Assembly (NCBI GenBank): GCA_947484245.1
Contig: CANKOT010000009.1
Span: 1 to 40,435, forward strand
Direction of reading: 5' to 3'
DNA from: Comamonadaceae bacterium
GTDB taxonomy: Bacteria > Pseudomonadota > Gammaproteobacteria > Burkholderiales > Burkholderiaceae
Length of the DNA: 40,435 nt
The translations under genes were made by a program, and so were the position numbers. How positions within the stretch are numbered: position 1 is the stretch's first letter; every line of letters begins with the position of its first letter. The notes beneath the pieces were generated by a model. The model saw nothing but the letters and a program-made list of their open reading frames with translations. It searched no databases and was not told where the DNA came from. Shown here piece by piece: positions 17,864 to 28,571 of the stretch.

Positions 17864-19279
17864 ATGAACTTCAAAAACCGTGTATTTGGATGGTCAGTCT
17901 TGCCTCAGCGCCTTCGCGGCATGTTCAATTTGAACGATCCGCGTTGGGGACGAGGTGATGACAAGCCTGCTTCTGAAGGTCAAGATGGCACTCCATCACC
18001 TGGCAGCACGCCTGGTACCAATGGCCATCCACAAAACCCCTCAAACGCGCAACAGCCCCACTCGGGCAATGGCTCGAATCGTCCCAGCCAGTCCTCTGGG
18101 CCGCCCGACTTGGACGAGTTGTGGCGTGATTTGAATCGCAAGCTTGCCCAGTTCTTGGGTGGCAAAAACGGTGGTCCCCCCAACAAAGGTCAACCCAATG
18201 GTTCACCTCCAAGCGGTTTGCCACCAGTGTTTCGCAATTTGGGAATTGGCGTCATCTTGGGTGCCTTCTTGCTCATTTGGTTGGGTACAGGTTTCTTCAT
18301 TGTCCAAGAGGGTCAGCAAGCCGTGATCACTCAATTTGGCAAATTCAAGTCCTCAGTCGGCGCCGGTTTCAATTGGCGTTTGCCTTACCCCATTCAGAAG
18401 CATGAGCTGGTCTTTGTGACCCAAATTCGCTCGGTTGACATTGGTCGTGACAACGTGATCAAGGCAACGGGCCTGCGTGAGTCTGCCATGCTCACAGAAG
18501 ATGAAAACATTGTGGAGATTAAATTTGCTGTTCAGTACCGATTAAACGATGCGCGTGCGTATTTGTTTGAAAGCAAAAACCCCACAGAAGCCGTTGTTCA
18601 AGCGGCCGAGACGGCTGTTCGCGAAGTTGTTGGCAAGATGAAAATGGATTCTGCGTTGGCAGAAGAACGCGATCAAATTGCGCCGCGAGTGCGTGCGCTC
18701 ATGCAGAATATTTTGGATCGCTACAAAGTAGGTATTGAAGTGGTGGGTATCAACTTGCAACAAGGGGGTGTCCGACCACCAGAGCAAGTCCAGGCTGCTT
18801 TTGACGATGTTCTAAAAGCAGGGCAGGAGCGCGAACGCGCTAAAAATGAAGCACAAGCTTATGCCAACGATGTGGTGCCGCGTGCGGTGGGTGCAGCTTC
18901 TCGCTTGAAAGAAGAGTCGCAAGCTTACCGCGAGCGAATTGTGGCTCAAGCAGAAGGCGATTCACAGCGATTTAAAGCCATCTTGCCTGAGTACCAAAAG
19001 GCGCCGCAAGTCACTCGTGACCGAATGTATTTGGATGCCATGCAGCAAATCTACACCAACGTGACCAAGGTGGTGGTCGACAGCAAGCAGGGTTCTAACC
19101 TCATGTATTTGCCGCTCGACAAATTGATGCAAATGACGGGCGCCCCTGTGGCCGGCTCAGTACCTTCAGAGCAATCCGGTGCCCCTAGCACCAATGCCCC
19201 AGCTGCCGCCCCTAGCAGTGCCCCTCAGGATCTTCGATCGCGCGAAAGTCAGCGCACTCGTGACCGTGAAATTCGTTAA
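17864..19279 (+). CDS. hflK: FtsH protease modulator HflK
   Basis: HflK with HflC forms a large SPFH-family cage around the membrane protease FtsH. In 471 residues, the cytoplasmic N-terminus (1-125) is Gly/Pro/Asn/Ser-rich and disordered; one membrane segment follows (about 127-147, VILGAFLLIWLGTGFFIV); then the SPFH domain (VQEGQQAVITQFGKF, AVQYRLNDARAYLF, AAETAVREVVGKM) and a helical stalk (AKNEAQAYANDVVPRA, YRERIVAQAEGDSQRF). A Pro/Ala/Ser-rich tail precedes the basic end RDREIR. The first ATG (17864) is used; a second ATG at 17921, before FNLNDPRWGRG, is possible. Confidence 0.96.
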   Translation: MNFKNRVFGWSVLPQRLRGMFNLNDPRWGRGDDKPASEGQDGTPSPGSTPGTNGHPQNPSNAQQPHSGNGSNRPSQSSGPPDLDELWRDLNRKLAQFLGGKNGGPPNKGQPNGSPPSGLPPVFRNLGIGVILGAFLLIWLGTGFFIVQEGQQAVITQFGKFKSSVGAGFNWRLPYPIQKHELVFVTQIRSVDIGRDNVIKATGLRESAMLTEDENIVEIKFAVQYRLNDARAYLFESKNPTEAVVQAAETAVREVVGKMKMDSALAEERDQIAPRVRALMQNILDRYKVGIEVVGINLQQGGVRPPEQVQAAFDDVLKAGQERERAKNEAQAYANDVVPRAVGAASRLKEESQAYRERIVAQAEGDSQRFKAILPEYQKAPQVTRDRMYLDAMQQIYTNVTKVVVDSKQGSNLMYLPLDKLMQMTGAPVAGSVPSEQSGAPSTNAPAAAPSSAPQDLRSRESQRTRDREIR

Positions 19280-19291
19280 GGAAGCAGCAAA

Positions 19292-20224
19292 ATGAATCGT
19301 ATTGGAATATGGGCGTCATCCCTGCTGCTGGTTCTGGCCTTGGCCAGCTCCATGTTGTTTGTGGTCGATCAACGTCAATTTGGCGTGGTTTACGCTTTGG
19401 GTCAAATCAAAGAAGTCATCACAGAGCCTGGCTTGAACATCAAGCTGCCACCGCCCTTGCAAAATGTGACCTACATTGACAAGCGTTTGTTGACGCTTGA
19501 CAGCCCCGACACAGAGCCAATGCTCACGGCAGAAAAGCAGCGGGTTGTGATCGATTGGTATGTGCGCTGGCGCATTACCGACCCCATGGCCTACATTCGC
19601 AATGTGGGCTTGGATGAAAAATCGGGTGCCAATCAATTGAACCGCGTGGTGCGAAATGCTTTCCAAGAAGAAATCAACAAGCGGACAGTCAAGGATTTAC
19701 TGTCCTTGAACCGTGATGTTTTGATGAACGACGTCAAACGCGAAGTTCTCGAAAAAGTCCGTGGTGACAAGCCATGGGGTATTGACGTGGTCGATGTTCG
19801 CATTACCCGTGCTGACTATGTCGATGCCATCACTGAATCGGTTTATCGCCGTATGGAAGCTGAGCGCAAGCGCGTTGCCAATGAGCTTCGCTCTACGGGT
19901 GCTGCTGAAGGTGAAAAAATTCGAGCTGATGCCGATCGTCAGCGCGAGGTCACGATTGCCAATGCTTACCGCGATGCTCAAAAAATCAAAGGGCAGGGCG
20001 ATTCGCAAGCCGCCAGAATTTACAACGAGTCTTTTGGTCGCGACCCCCAGTTCGCTCAGTTCTACAGAAGTCTCGATGCCTACAAGGCTAGCTTTTCCAA
20101 GAAAAGCGATTTCATGGTATTGGATCCTAGCAGCTCTGATTTTTTCAGAACGATGCGTGGCAATCCAGCACCCGGTGGTCAAGCAGCACAGCCAGTGCCG
20201 CCCTCCCAAGCCGTCAAGAAGTAA
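19292..20224 (+). CDS. hflC: FtsH protease modulator HflC
   Basis: The partner of HflK in the FtsH-HflKC complex. The 310-residue protein has an N-terminal membrane anchor (SSLLLVLALASSMLFVV), an SPFH domain (VDQRQFGVVYALGQIKEVI, DWYVRWRITDPMAYI, RVVRNAFQEEIN), and a long helical stalk (MEAERKRVANELRSTGAAEGEKI, QREVTIANAYRDAQ). The C-terminus has DFFRTMRG and a Pro/Gln-rich tail. ATG 19292 has AAGGAAG about 8 nt upstream. It follows hflK by 12 nt and is immediately followed by a DUF2065 gene. Confidence 0.97.
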   Translation: MNRIGIWASSLLLVLALASSMLFVVDQRQFGVVYALGQIKEVITEPGLNIKLPPPLQNVTYIDKRLLTLDSPDTEPMLTAEKQRVVIDWYVRWRITDPMAYIRNVGLDEKSGANQLNRVVRNAFQEEINKRTVKDLLSLNRDVLMNDVKREVLEKVRGDKPWGIDVVDVRITRADYVDAITESVYRRMEAERKRVANELRSTGAAEGEKIRADADRQREVTIANAYRDAQKIKGQGDSQAARIYNESFGRDPQFAQFYRSLDAYKASFSKKSDFMVLDPSSSDFFRTMRGNPAPGGQAAQPVPPSQAVKK

Positions 20225-20416
20225 GTGACTTTTTGGTCTGCAGTTCTGGTTGCCATTGCGCTGGTTCTGATTCTTGAGGGGCTTTTGCCCCTCATTTCTC
20301 CACCCAAATGGCGCGAAATGTTCACCCAGCTTTTGCAACTGGAAGATGGGCAGATTCGTTTTTTCGGACTTTCAATCGTTTTGTTGGGCGTGTTTCTTTT
20401 GGTGTGGTTCATTTAG
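20225..20416 (+). CDS. DUF2065 (YjeT-like) small membrane protein
   Basis: A 63-residue protein of two hydrophobic segments (FWSAVLVAIALVLILEGLLPLI and IRFFGLSIVLLGVFLLVWFI) joined by a short loop with SPPKWREMFTQLLQLEDG. This is the YjeT/DUF2065 family, which sits after hflC in E. coli too; its function is unknown. GTG 20225 is directly adjacent to the hflC TAA, so translation is probably coupled. Its constant position suggests a role with HflKC, but that is inference. Confidence 0.9.
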   Translation: MTFWSAVLVAIALVLILEGLLPLISPPKWREMFTQLLQLEDGQIRFFGLSIVLLGVFLLVWFI

Positions 20417-20466
20417 ACCCTGTTTGAACCGGTAAAATCCCTGTTTTAACAGCCTCCCTGATTGCC

Positions 20467-23018
<2,552 letters not shown>

Positions 23019-23035
23019 TTGATTCAACACCACGC

Positions 23036-23049
23036 TCACAATTTTGTGA
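23036..23049. promoter_or_regulatory. Perfect inverted repeat upstream of the phosphoribosyltransferase gene
   Basis: TCACAA-TT-TTGTGA is a 14-bp perfect palindrome in the 57-nt gap after purA, 26 nt before the next ATG. It is operator-like; the regulator is unknown. Confidence 0.35.
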
Positions 23050-23075
23050 ACTGACTTAACTTTTGGAGAAAACAC

Positions 23076-23600
23076 ATGCTGACTGAAGACGGTAAACACC
23101 TGTATGTGAGCTACGACGAGTACCACAATTTGATTGAAAAGTTGGCCATCAAGGTGCACCAGTCTGGATGGGAGTTCGACACCATTTTGTGTTTGGCCCG
23201 AGGTGGTATGCGACCAGGCGACATTTTGTCGCGCATTTTCGACAAGCCCTTGGCCATCATGTCCACCAGTTCTTACCGCGCTGATGCAGGCACAGTTCAA
23301 GGCCACTTGGACATTGCCCGTTTCATCACCACGCCCAAAGGCGAAATTGCCGGTCGTGTATTGTTGGTCGACGATTTGGCCGATTCAGGACACACTTTGA
23401 ATGCTGTGGTCATCATGTTGAAAACCAATTACAAACCCATCACTGAATTGCGAACAGCCGTTATTTGGACGAAGGGCTTGTCTGGCTTTCAGTCTGATTA
23501 CTCGGTTGATTACCTGCCAACCAATCCATGGATTCACCAACCATTTGAAGGTTACGACAGTTTAAATCCTGAAAAATTAATGGAAAAGTGGAAGGTCTGA
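23076..23600 (+). CDS. Phosphoribosyltransferase (type I PRTase fold)
   Basis: A 174-residue PRTase that would transfer phosphoribose from PRPP to an unidentified base. The PRPP-binding motif is RVLLVDDLADSGHTL (about 94-108), with the acidic pair DD; an upstream CLARGGMRPGD and STSSYRADAG match the usual PRTase core and hood regions. It resembles the XGPRT-like proteins found next to purA in Burkholderiales, so purine-base salvage is likely, but the base cannot be read from sequence. ATG 23076 has GGAG nearby. It is separated from purA by a palindrome and may be cotranscribed with it. Confidence 0.9.
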   Translation: MLTEDGKHLYVSYDEYHNLIEKLAIKVHQSGWEFDTILCLARGGMRPGDILSRIFDKPLAIMSTSSYRADAGTVQGHLDIARFITTPKGEIAGRVLLVDDLADSGHTLNAVVIMLKTNYKPITELRTAVIWTKGLSGFQSDYSVDYLPTNPWIHQPFEGYDSLNPEKLMEKWKV

Positions 23601-23615
23601 AGGTACGATGGTGGG

Positions 23616-24842
23616 ATGACTACAAAGAACATTGCCCACATTTCGACAGACCTGATTCATCACGGCTACACGCCACCGGCTGAGTTCGATTCGCCTCAGC
23701 CGGGCACATTCAAAGCGTCTACGGTTTTCTTCCCCAACGTGGCCGCTATGCGCCAGCGGGAATGGAAAGACAAGTCTGCTTACACTTACGGTACCCACGG
23801 AACCCCGACCAGTTTCACGTTAGAAGAGCGGCTTTGCACACTTGAAGGCGGCAAGCACTGCGTTCTAACACCCAGCGGCTTGTCAGCCTTGGCCGTTGCC
23901 TCCTTTGCGGTGTTAAAAACCGGTGACCACATCTTGTTGCCCGACAACTCATATGGGCCTAACAAAACTTTGGCAGAAGGAGAGCTGACTTCATTTGGCA
24001 TTTCGCACACTTACTACGATGCCATGAACCCTCAAGATCTTGCATCCAAGATCAAGCCCAATACCCGGCTCGTATGGCTTGAAGCGCCAGGTTCAGTCAG
24101 TATGGAGTTTCCAGATTTGGTGGAATTGATCAAGGTCAGCCAATCTCGTCAGGTTTTGACGGCTTTAGACAACACATGGGGCGCTGGGCTGGCCTTTCAA
24201 CCTTTTGATCTGTTGCGTGATGGCAGCTTGTTTGTTGATCTCACAGTCCACGCCTTAACCAAATACCCAAGTGGCGGCGGCGATGTGCTGATGGGCAGCG
24301 TCATGACCCGTGATGACGCACTGGCTTTGAAGCTCAAAATGACCATGATGCGTTTGGGCATTTGTGTGGGCCCCAATGATGTCGAGGGCATTTTGCGCTC
24401 ACTTCCCACCATTGCTTTGAGGTATGGCGCGCAAGATCGTTGTGCCAGACAACTTGCGACTTGGTGGAAAAGTCAAACAGCCTGTGTTCAAGTTCTCCAT
24501 CCTGCCTTAGAAGGATCCCCCGGTCATGCGCATTGGCAAGCCTTGTGTGCGCCGCAAGGTCAAGAAGGTCTTGCAGCAGGCTTGTTCAGCGTCATGTTGC
24601 ACCCCTCCTTGACGCAAGTCCAAGTCGATGCTTTTTGTGACAGCTTGAAACTTTTCAAATTAGGTTACAGCTGGGGGGGGCCTTTCAGTTTGGTGGTTCC
24701 CTACAACATTGCTACGATGCGATCGCATTTGCCTGAACATTTGAAGCAAGGCTATTTGGTGCGCTTCTCTACTGGCTTTGAAGATCCTCAGGATCTCATC
24801 CATGATTTGAACAATGCAGCCAAGCATTGCTTGAATTTTTGA
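23616..24842 (+). CDS. metC: Cystathionine beta-lyase (PLP-dependent)
   Basis: A Cys/Met-metabolism PLP enzyme that cleaves cystathionine to homocysteine, pyruvate and ammonia in methionine synthesis. The 408-residue protein shows YTYGTHGTPTSFTLEERL at the N-terminus, SGLSALAVASFAVLKTGDH, ALDNTWGAGLAFQPF (with the PLP-contacting Asp), the PLP lysine K216 in HALTKYPSGGGDV, and SWGGPFSLV near the end. The proteobacterial MetC subtype fits best; cystathionine gamma-lyase is an alternative. ATG 23616 is 15 nt after the previous stop. A run of eight G (24673-24680) encodes part of SWGGP. Confidence 0.92.
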   Translation: MTTKNIAHISTDLIHHGYTPPAEFDSPQPGTFKASTVFFPNVAAMRQREWKDKSAYTYGTHGTPTSFTLEERLCTLEGGKHCVLTPSGLSALAVASFAVLKTGDHILLPDNSYGPNKTLAEGELTSFGISHTYYDAMNPQDLASKIKPNTRLVWLEAPGSVSMEFPDLVELIKVSQSRQVLTALDNTWGAGLAFQPFDLLRDGSLFVDLTVHALTKYPSGGGDVLMGSVMTRDDALALKLKMTMMRLGICVGPNDVEGILRSLPTIALRYGAQDRCARQLATWWKSQTACVQVLHPALEGSPGHAHWQALCAPQGQEGLAAGLFSVMLHPSLTQVQVDAFCDSLKLFKLGYSWGGPFSLVVPYNIATMRSHLPEHLKQGYLVRFSTGFEDPQDLIHDLNNAAKHCLNF

Positions 24843-24905
24843 TTGTCTATGCCTGATTGATTGGCAAGCTGATACAGTGGATGACATTGCATAGAAAGAA
24901 ATACC

Positions 24906-25088
24906 TTGGCTACACCAAATTACGGCTACGAAAAACGTCAAAAAGAACTGGCGAAGAAGCGCAAAAAAGAAGATAAGTTAAAAGCCAAGGCTGAAAGAAA
25001 ACCTGACTCACCCGATGGTTTTTCGGAAGATCCCGAGTCCCCAGAAATGCTGCCTTTGCAAGCTCCGCAAACGCCTCCTTCATCCTGA
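24906..25088 (+). CDS. Small highly charged conserved-looking protein
   Basis: A 60-residue protein: a short ATPNYGYEKRQKELAKKRKK opening, a Lys/Glu-rich helix, then a Pro/Ser/Glu-rich acidic end (DPESPEMLPLQAPQTPPSS). I recall small proteins with the N-terminal NYGYEKRQKELAKKKK pattern in beta-proteobacteria, all hypothetical. No function is assigned; a nucleic-acid-binding role is only a guess from the charge. The start is TTG 24906, with GAAAG upstream. It lies alone between metC and the convergent tesA; a 63-nt gap precedes it. Confidence 0.72.
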   Translation: MATPNYGYEKRQKELAKKRKKEDKLKAKAERKPDSPDGFSEDPESPEMLPLQAPQTPPSS

Positions 25089-25115
25089 TTGACAGGTTTG
25101 ATAAGTCACGCGGCA

Positions 25116-25832
25116 TTACTTGTGAACCACCAACATTCTCTTCAATTGCGGCCAAATGTTTTTCACCATCAAGCTTTGAGCGCCTTCATTGGGATGAATT
25201 CGGTCTGCTTGAAACCACCGCAACGGGTCTGGGTCGTCTGCAATGCCTTTTAAAAACTGCTTGTTGAGCTCAGCGCCAGTTTCTTGAGACACTTTTTGAT
25301 ACGCCTGTGACATTTGTTGGGTGTAATTGGCGCCGTAATTGGGTGGCACTTGCATTCCTACAATCAAAACTTTGGCGCCAGATTTGCTGCCCTCACGGGC
25401 CATGGCGCTTAAGTTTTGTTGGGTCATGCTCATGCTCAGTCCGCGCAGAGCATCGTTGCCACCCAACTCAACAACCAACAATTGAGGCTTATGGGTCTTG
25501 AGCAATTGAGGCAATCTGCTAACCCCTCCAGAACTTGTATCTCCGCTGATGCTGGCGTTCACAAATTTGACTTTCACAGATTCTTTGGCCGCTTGCTGAC
25601 TCATGAGGTTGACCCAGCCTGTTCCTCTTGTGAGGCCATACTCTGCACTGAGTGAGTCACCCACAATGAGGACGACTTTCTCAGAGTTGCTCCCCTGAGA
25701 TGAATTAGAGGCCTGAGAAGCTAGCGCCGCAGATGGATTTTGATTGGCAATCAAGATGGGGCAAAAACCCGCGAAGAACAAGCCCACCACAAGGCAGTTA
25801 AAGTGTTGTCGAAGCAAAGAAAGTTGGTACAT
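25116..25832 (-). CDS. tesA: SGNH/GDSL esterase, TesA-like (arylesterase/lysophospholipase)
   Basis: A periplasmic thioesterase/lysophospholipase of the TesA group. The 238-residue product starts with a signal sequence (CLVVGLFFAGFCPILIA), a Ser/Asn-rich linker (33-50), then the SGNH blocks: GDSLSAEYG (nucleophile Ser60), GDTSSGG, GGND (124-127), and DRIHPN with the catalytic Asp210/His213. ATG at 25832 shares two bases with the ATG of the divergent ABC gene. In E. coli tesA is also divergent from ybbA. A later TTG could be used instead. The two 3' neighbours converge with a 27-nt gap and no visible terminator. Confidence 0.92.
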   Translation of the reverse strand: MYQLSLLRQHFNCLVVGLFFAGFCPILIANQNPSAALASQASNSSQGSNSEKVVLIVGDSLSAEYGLTRGTGWVNLMSQQAAKESVKVKFVNASISGDTSSGGVSRLPQLLKTHKPQLLVVELGGNDALRGLSMSMTQQNLSAMAREGSKSGAKVLIVGMQVPPNYGANYTQQMSQAYQKVSQETGAELNKQFLKGIADDPDPLRWFQADRIHPNEGAQSLMVKNIWPQLKRMLVVHK

Positions 25833-26508
25833 GTCAGAAACAATGATTTCAGTCAGTCACGTGAGTAAGGTGGTCGGTGAAGCAGGTTCTCCGTTGGCTA
25901 TTTTGCGTGATATTGATTTCTCCGTGAATGCAGGGGAATCTGTTGCCATATTGGGTGCCTCCGGCTCAGGTAAGAGCACCTTGCTGTCTATCATGGCTGG
26001 TTTAGATACGCCCACCGAAGGTCAGGTGAGTTTAGCGGGCCAAAAGATCTTTGAGATGACCGAAGATCAACGGGCCGCCTGGCGCGGACAAAAGCTGGGT
26101 TTTGTATTTCAGAATTTTCAACTGATGGGCCATCTAACCGCGCTTGAAAATGTCATGTTGCCTTTGGAGTTGTCGGGCGTCAAAGACGCTGCCAAATTAG
26201 CCAAAGAAATCTTGTCACAAGTTGGGCTGGCTGAGCGCCTGAAGCATTTCCCAAAGGTGCTCAGCGGCGGGGAGCAGCAACGCGTGGCCCTTGCGCGTGC
26301 GTTTGTGGTTCAGCCTCAGTTGTTGCTTGCCGACGAACCCACTGGCAGTCTGGATGCCCAAACTGGTGAAAGCATCATGGACTTGATGTTGTCCATGAAC
26401 CAAGCGCGTGGAACCACCCTCATTTTGGTAACCCACGACCACAAATTGGCCTTGCGTTGCGACAGAACGCTGACACTACAAGCTGGACAGCTCATATCCC
26501 AAGGATAA
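25831..26508 (+). CDS. ybbA: ABC transporter ATP-binding protein, YbbA/LolD-like
   Basis: The ATPase subunit of a MacB/LolD-type exporter that typically works on lipoproteins, lipids or peptides at the inner membrane. In 225 residues: Walker [10 protein letters not shown] (42-50), Q-loop [19 protein letters not shown], signature [15 protein letters not shown], Walker [13 protein letters not shown] and the H-loop THD. No permease gene (ybbP/FtsX-type) is next to it: rlmB follows after 7 nt. In E. coli ybbA is paired with ybbP, so this is an orphan ATPase here. ATG 25831 overlaps the tesA start; an ATG at 25843 is an alternative. The start is uncertain, the family is not. Confidence 0.9.
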   Translation: MSETMISVSHVSKVVGEAGSPLAILRDIDFSVNAGESVAILGASGSGKSTLLSIMAGLDTPTEGQVSLAGQKIFEMTEDQRAAWRGQKLGFVFQNFQLMGHLTALENVMLPLELSGVKDAAKLAKEILSQVGLAERLKHFPKVLSGGEQQRVALARAFVVQPQLLLADEPTGSLDAQTGESIMDLMLSMNQARGTTLILVTHDHKLALRCDRTLTLQAGQLISQG

Positions 26509-26515
26509 TGGGGGC

Positions 26516-27259
26516 ATGTCATCTCCCAAAATTCTTTTCGGTTTTCATGCGGTTGGCGTTCGATTAAAAACAGCGCCCCAATCGATTGTTGAAATCTACT
26601 TTGAAACCACCCGGCGCGACGCCCGTATGCGTCAGTTCATGGAACGAGCACAAGAGGCTGGCGTTAGGCTCATAGAGGCCGACAGCATGCGCTTGGCCAA
26701 GCTGGCGGGCAGTCACGGACACCAAGGTGTTGCTGCTCGGGTTGAAACTTTACCCCAGGCTCATTCGCTGGATGATTTGTTAGATCAAGTCCAAGGCCCC
26801 CCCTTGTTATTGGTCTTGGATGGCGTGACCGACCCTCACAACTTGGGTGCTTGCCTGCGCGTCGCCGATGGCGCAGGCGCACATGCCGTGATTGCCCCTA
26901 AAGACCATGCCGCGGGCATCAATGCCACCGTGGCCAAAGTGGCCAGTGGCGCCGCTGAAACGGTTCCCTATTTCATGGTGACCAATTTGGCAAGAACCCT
27001 GGGCGAACTGAAGGAGAGATCCATTTGGATCATTGGCACCAGTGGCGATGCACCTCGCAATGTTTACCAAGTCGATTTGAAAGGACCTGTTGCCTTGGTT
27101 TTGGGTGCCGAAGGACCTGGTATGAGGCAACTCACTCGCAAAACCTGTGATGAGTTGGTCAGCATTCCCATGCAAGGCGCTGTAGAAAGCTTGAATGTGT
27201 CAGTTGCCAGTGGCGTTTGCTTGTTTGAGGCTGTTCGGCAACGCTTAGGCACCGCTTAG
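26516..27259 (+). CDS. rlmB: 23S rRNA 2'-O-methyltransferase RlmB (SpoU/TrmH family)
   Basis: Methylates the 2'-hydroxyl of G2251 in the P-loop of 23S rRNA. The 247-residue protein has an N-terminal substrate-binding domain ([19 protein letters not shown]) and a SPOUT knot domain with [28 protein letters not shown] and [18 protein letters not shown], the three standard motifs with the Asn/Arg and Glu/Ser-Leu-Asn residues in place. ATG 26516 lies 7 nt after the ABC gene stop, with AAGGA upstream. It converges with the chromate transporter genes over a 13-nt gap. Confidence 0.96.
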   Translation: MSSPKILFGFHAVGVRLKTAPQSIVEIYFETTRRDARMRQFMERAQEAGVRLIEADSMRLAKLAGSHGHQGVAARVETLPQAHSLDDLLDQVQGPPLLLVLDGVTDPHNLGACLRVADGAGAHAVIAPKDHAAGINATVAKVASGAAETVPYFMVTNLARTLGELKERSIWIIGTSGDAPRNVYQVDLKGPVALVLGAEGPGMRQLTRKTCDELVSIPMQGAVESLNVSVASGVCLFEAVRQRLGTA

Positions 27260-27272
27260 TCAAATTATTAGC

Positions 27273-27869
27273 CTACAAAATTCCAGTAGCGCCCACTAAG
27301 CCACCCGCTGCAATTAACCACAACAAGTGAACAGAAGTTCGCGTCACGACCAATGTGGCAATGAAAGTGACCAACCACAGCTTCCAATTCTTGGCATAGT
27401 CGTTTTGCGGTACCGACAAAAGCCAACCAGTTGACACCAGAAGGCCAATCACAATGGGGGCCATGCCTGATTTAAAGGCTCGTACCGATATGAGGTTTCG
27501 GTTCTGATGAGCCCATTTGGTTGCTTTGTAGGTCAGGACAGAGGAGGGCAGCAAGATGCCCAACATGCTCAGTGCGACCCCCATCAGTCCAAGCCCCCAT
27601 GCGCTGGCTCCTGCGCTGAAGCCGCCTCCAGCATTGATGCCAATATGCCAACCCATCAAGGCCACAAAGAGGACATTAGGGCCTGGCGCAGATTGAGCCA
27701 ATGCAATGCTGGAAGAAAAAGTGGCGTCAGTGAGCCAATTCCTTTCATCGACCAAATAACGATGCATATCGGGTGCGGTGGTAATGGCACCGCCAATTCC
27801 CAGCAGAGACAAGGACGCAAAATGCACAAAAAAATCAAGCCAGTCTTGAGGGCTTAGCGAGATCGTCAT
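27273..27869 (-). CDS. chrA: Chromate transporter half, second subunit (CHR family)
   Basis: One of a pair of short CHR-family membrane proteins which together equal a full ChrA efflux pump. The 198-residue protein has several membrane segments: LDFFVHFASLSLLGIGGAI, SAWGLGLMGVALSMLGILLP, APIVIGLLVSTGWLL, WLVTFIATLVVT and LLWLIAAGGLVGATGI. SAPGPNVLFVALMGW has the family PGPN motif. It starts 2 nt after the stop of its partner, so the two are one operon and probably form a heterodimer. Chromate is the named family substrate; the true substrate here is unknown, and no chrB or other chromate regulator is adjacent. Confidence 0.88.
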   Translation of the reverse strand: MTISLSPQDWLDFFVHFASLSLLGIGGAITTAPDMHRYLVDERNWLTDATFSSSIALAQSAPGPNVLFVALMGWHIGINAGGGFSAGASAWGLGLMGVALSMLGILLPSSVLTYKATKWAHQNRNLISVRAFKSGMAPIVIGLLVSTGWLLSVPQNDYAKNWKLWLVTFIATLVVTRTSVHLLWLIAAGGLVGATGIL

Positions 27870-27871
27870 GG

Positions 27872-28486
27872 TCAGGGCTCCTCGCTTTTTGGTTTTGTGT
27901 CAAGTGTGGTTGGCAATTGTTTCAAGGCGCGGTAAGTGAGAAAGCAAGCCACAATACCTAAGCCGAACAATGCCCATATCAATGGAAATCTAAAAATACC
28001 AACTAAGGCAAACGAGAGAGCAGCGAACAAAATGGCAGTCCTCATTCCCATGGGGTTTTGCGGCAGCGTGGTGCTGAGTTTGAGTCCGGTGGCGATGATC
28101 AAGCCAGCCGAGACAGCCCCCATCCCCTTGAGCGCGCCTTGAGCCGTTGGACTGTCAGCGACCCCGCCAAACAAAATGGCCAGCGCGAGGACAATCATGA
28201 GTGGCGCAAATAGAAGGCCCATCAAGGCTGCCATGGCACCTGGGAGGCCAAAATATTTGCCCCCAATCATCAAACAAAGGTTGGCCACATTGGGGCCTGG
28301 CATCACTTGAGCCACTGACCATTCTTCAACAAATTGAGCTTTGGTCATCCATTTTCGGCGGTCTACCAATTCATTTTGCACGACGGCCAGCACACCGCCA
28401 AAGCCTTGAAGCGCTAAGAAGGTAAAAACGACAAACAATTCCGTTTTGGATTTCGGATGACTGAGTTCAGAGGTGACAGAAGACAT
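27872..28486 (-). CDS. chrA: Chromate transporter half, first subunit (CHR family)
   Basis: The promoter-proximal partner of the split CHR pair. In 204 residues: LFVVFTFLALQGFGGVLAVVQ (family FGG motif), EEWSVAQVMPGPNVANLCLMIG (PGPN motif), then membrane segments AALMGLLFAPLMIVLALAILF, GAVSAGLIIATGL, AILFAALSFALVGIFRF and IWALFGLGIVACFLTY. ATG 28486 is preferred; a TTG at 28501 would add 5 residues. It diverges from ygiQ across an 85-nt gap with an inverted repeat. Confidence 0.88.
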   Translation of the reverse strand: MSSVTSELSHPKSKTELFVVFTFLALQGFGGVLAVVQNELVDRRKWMTKAQFVEEWSVAQVMPGPNVANLCLMIGGKYFGLPGAMAALMGLLFAPLMIVLALAILFGGVADSPTAQGALKGMGAVSAGLIIATGLKLSTTLPQNPMGMRTAILFAALSFALVGIFRFPLIWALFGLGIVACFLTYRALKQLPTTLDTKPKSEEP

Positions 28487-28511
28487 GCCATGATTATCCA
28501 ATGAGAAAGAC

Positions 28512-28538
28512 CCTCTGCCAGATATGTTCGCTCAGAGG
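28512..28538. promoter_or_regulatory. Inverted repeat in the chrA/ygiQ divergent gap
   Basis: cctctg (28512-28517) and cagagg (28533-28538) with a 15-nt centre. It lies between two divergent genes, so it could be an operator or just a stem. Confidence 0.3.
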
Positions 28539-28571
28539 CCCTAAACTACTTGATTCTCAAAATTTTGGCTC

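Noticed and set aside
19697..20338. 213-codon open frame on the minus strand
   Set aside because: Antisense to hflC and the DUF2065 gene; codon shadow, no recognisable motif.
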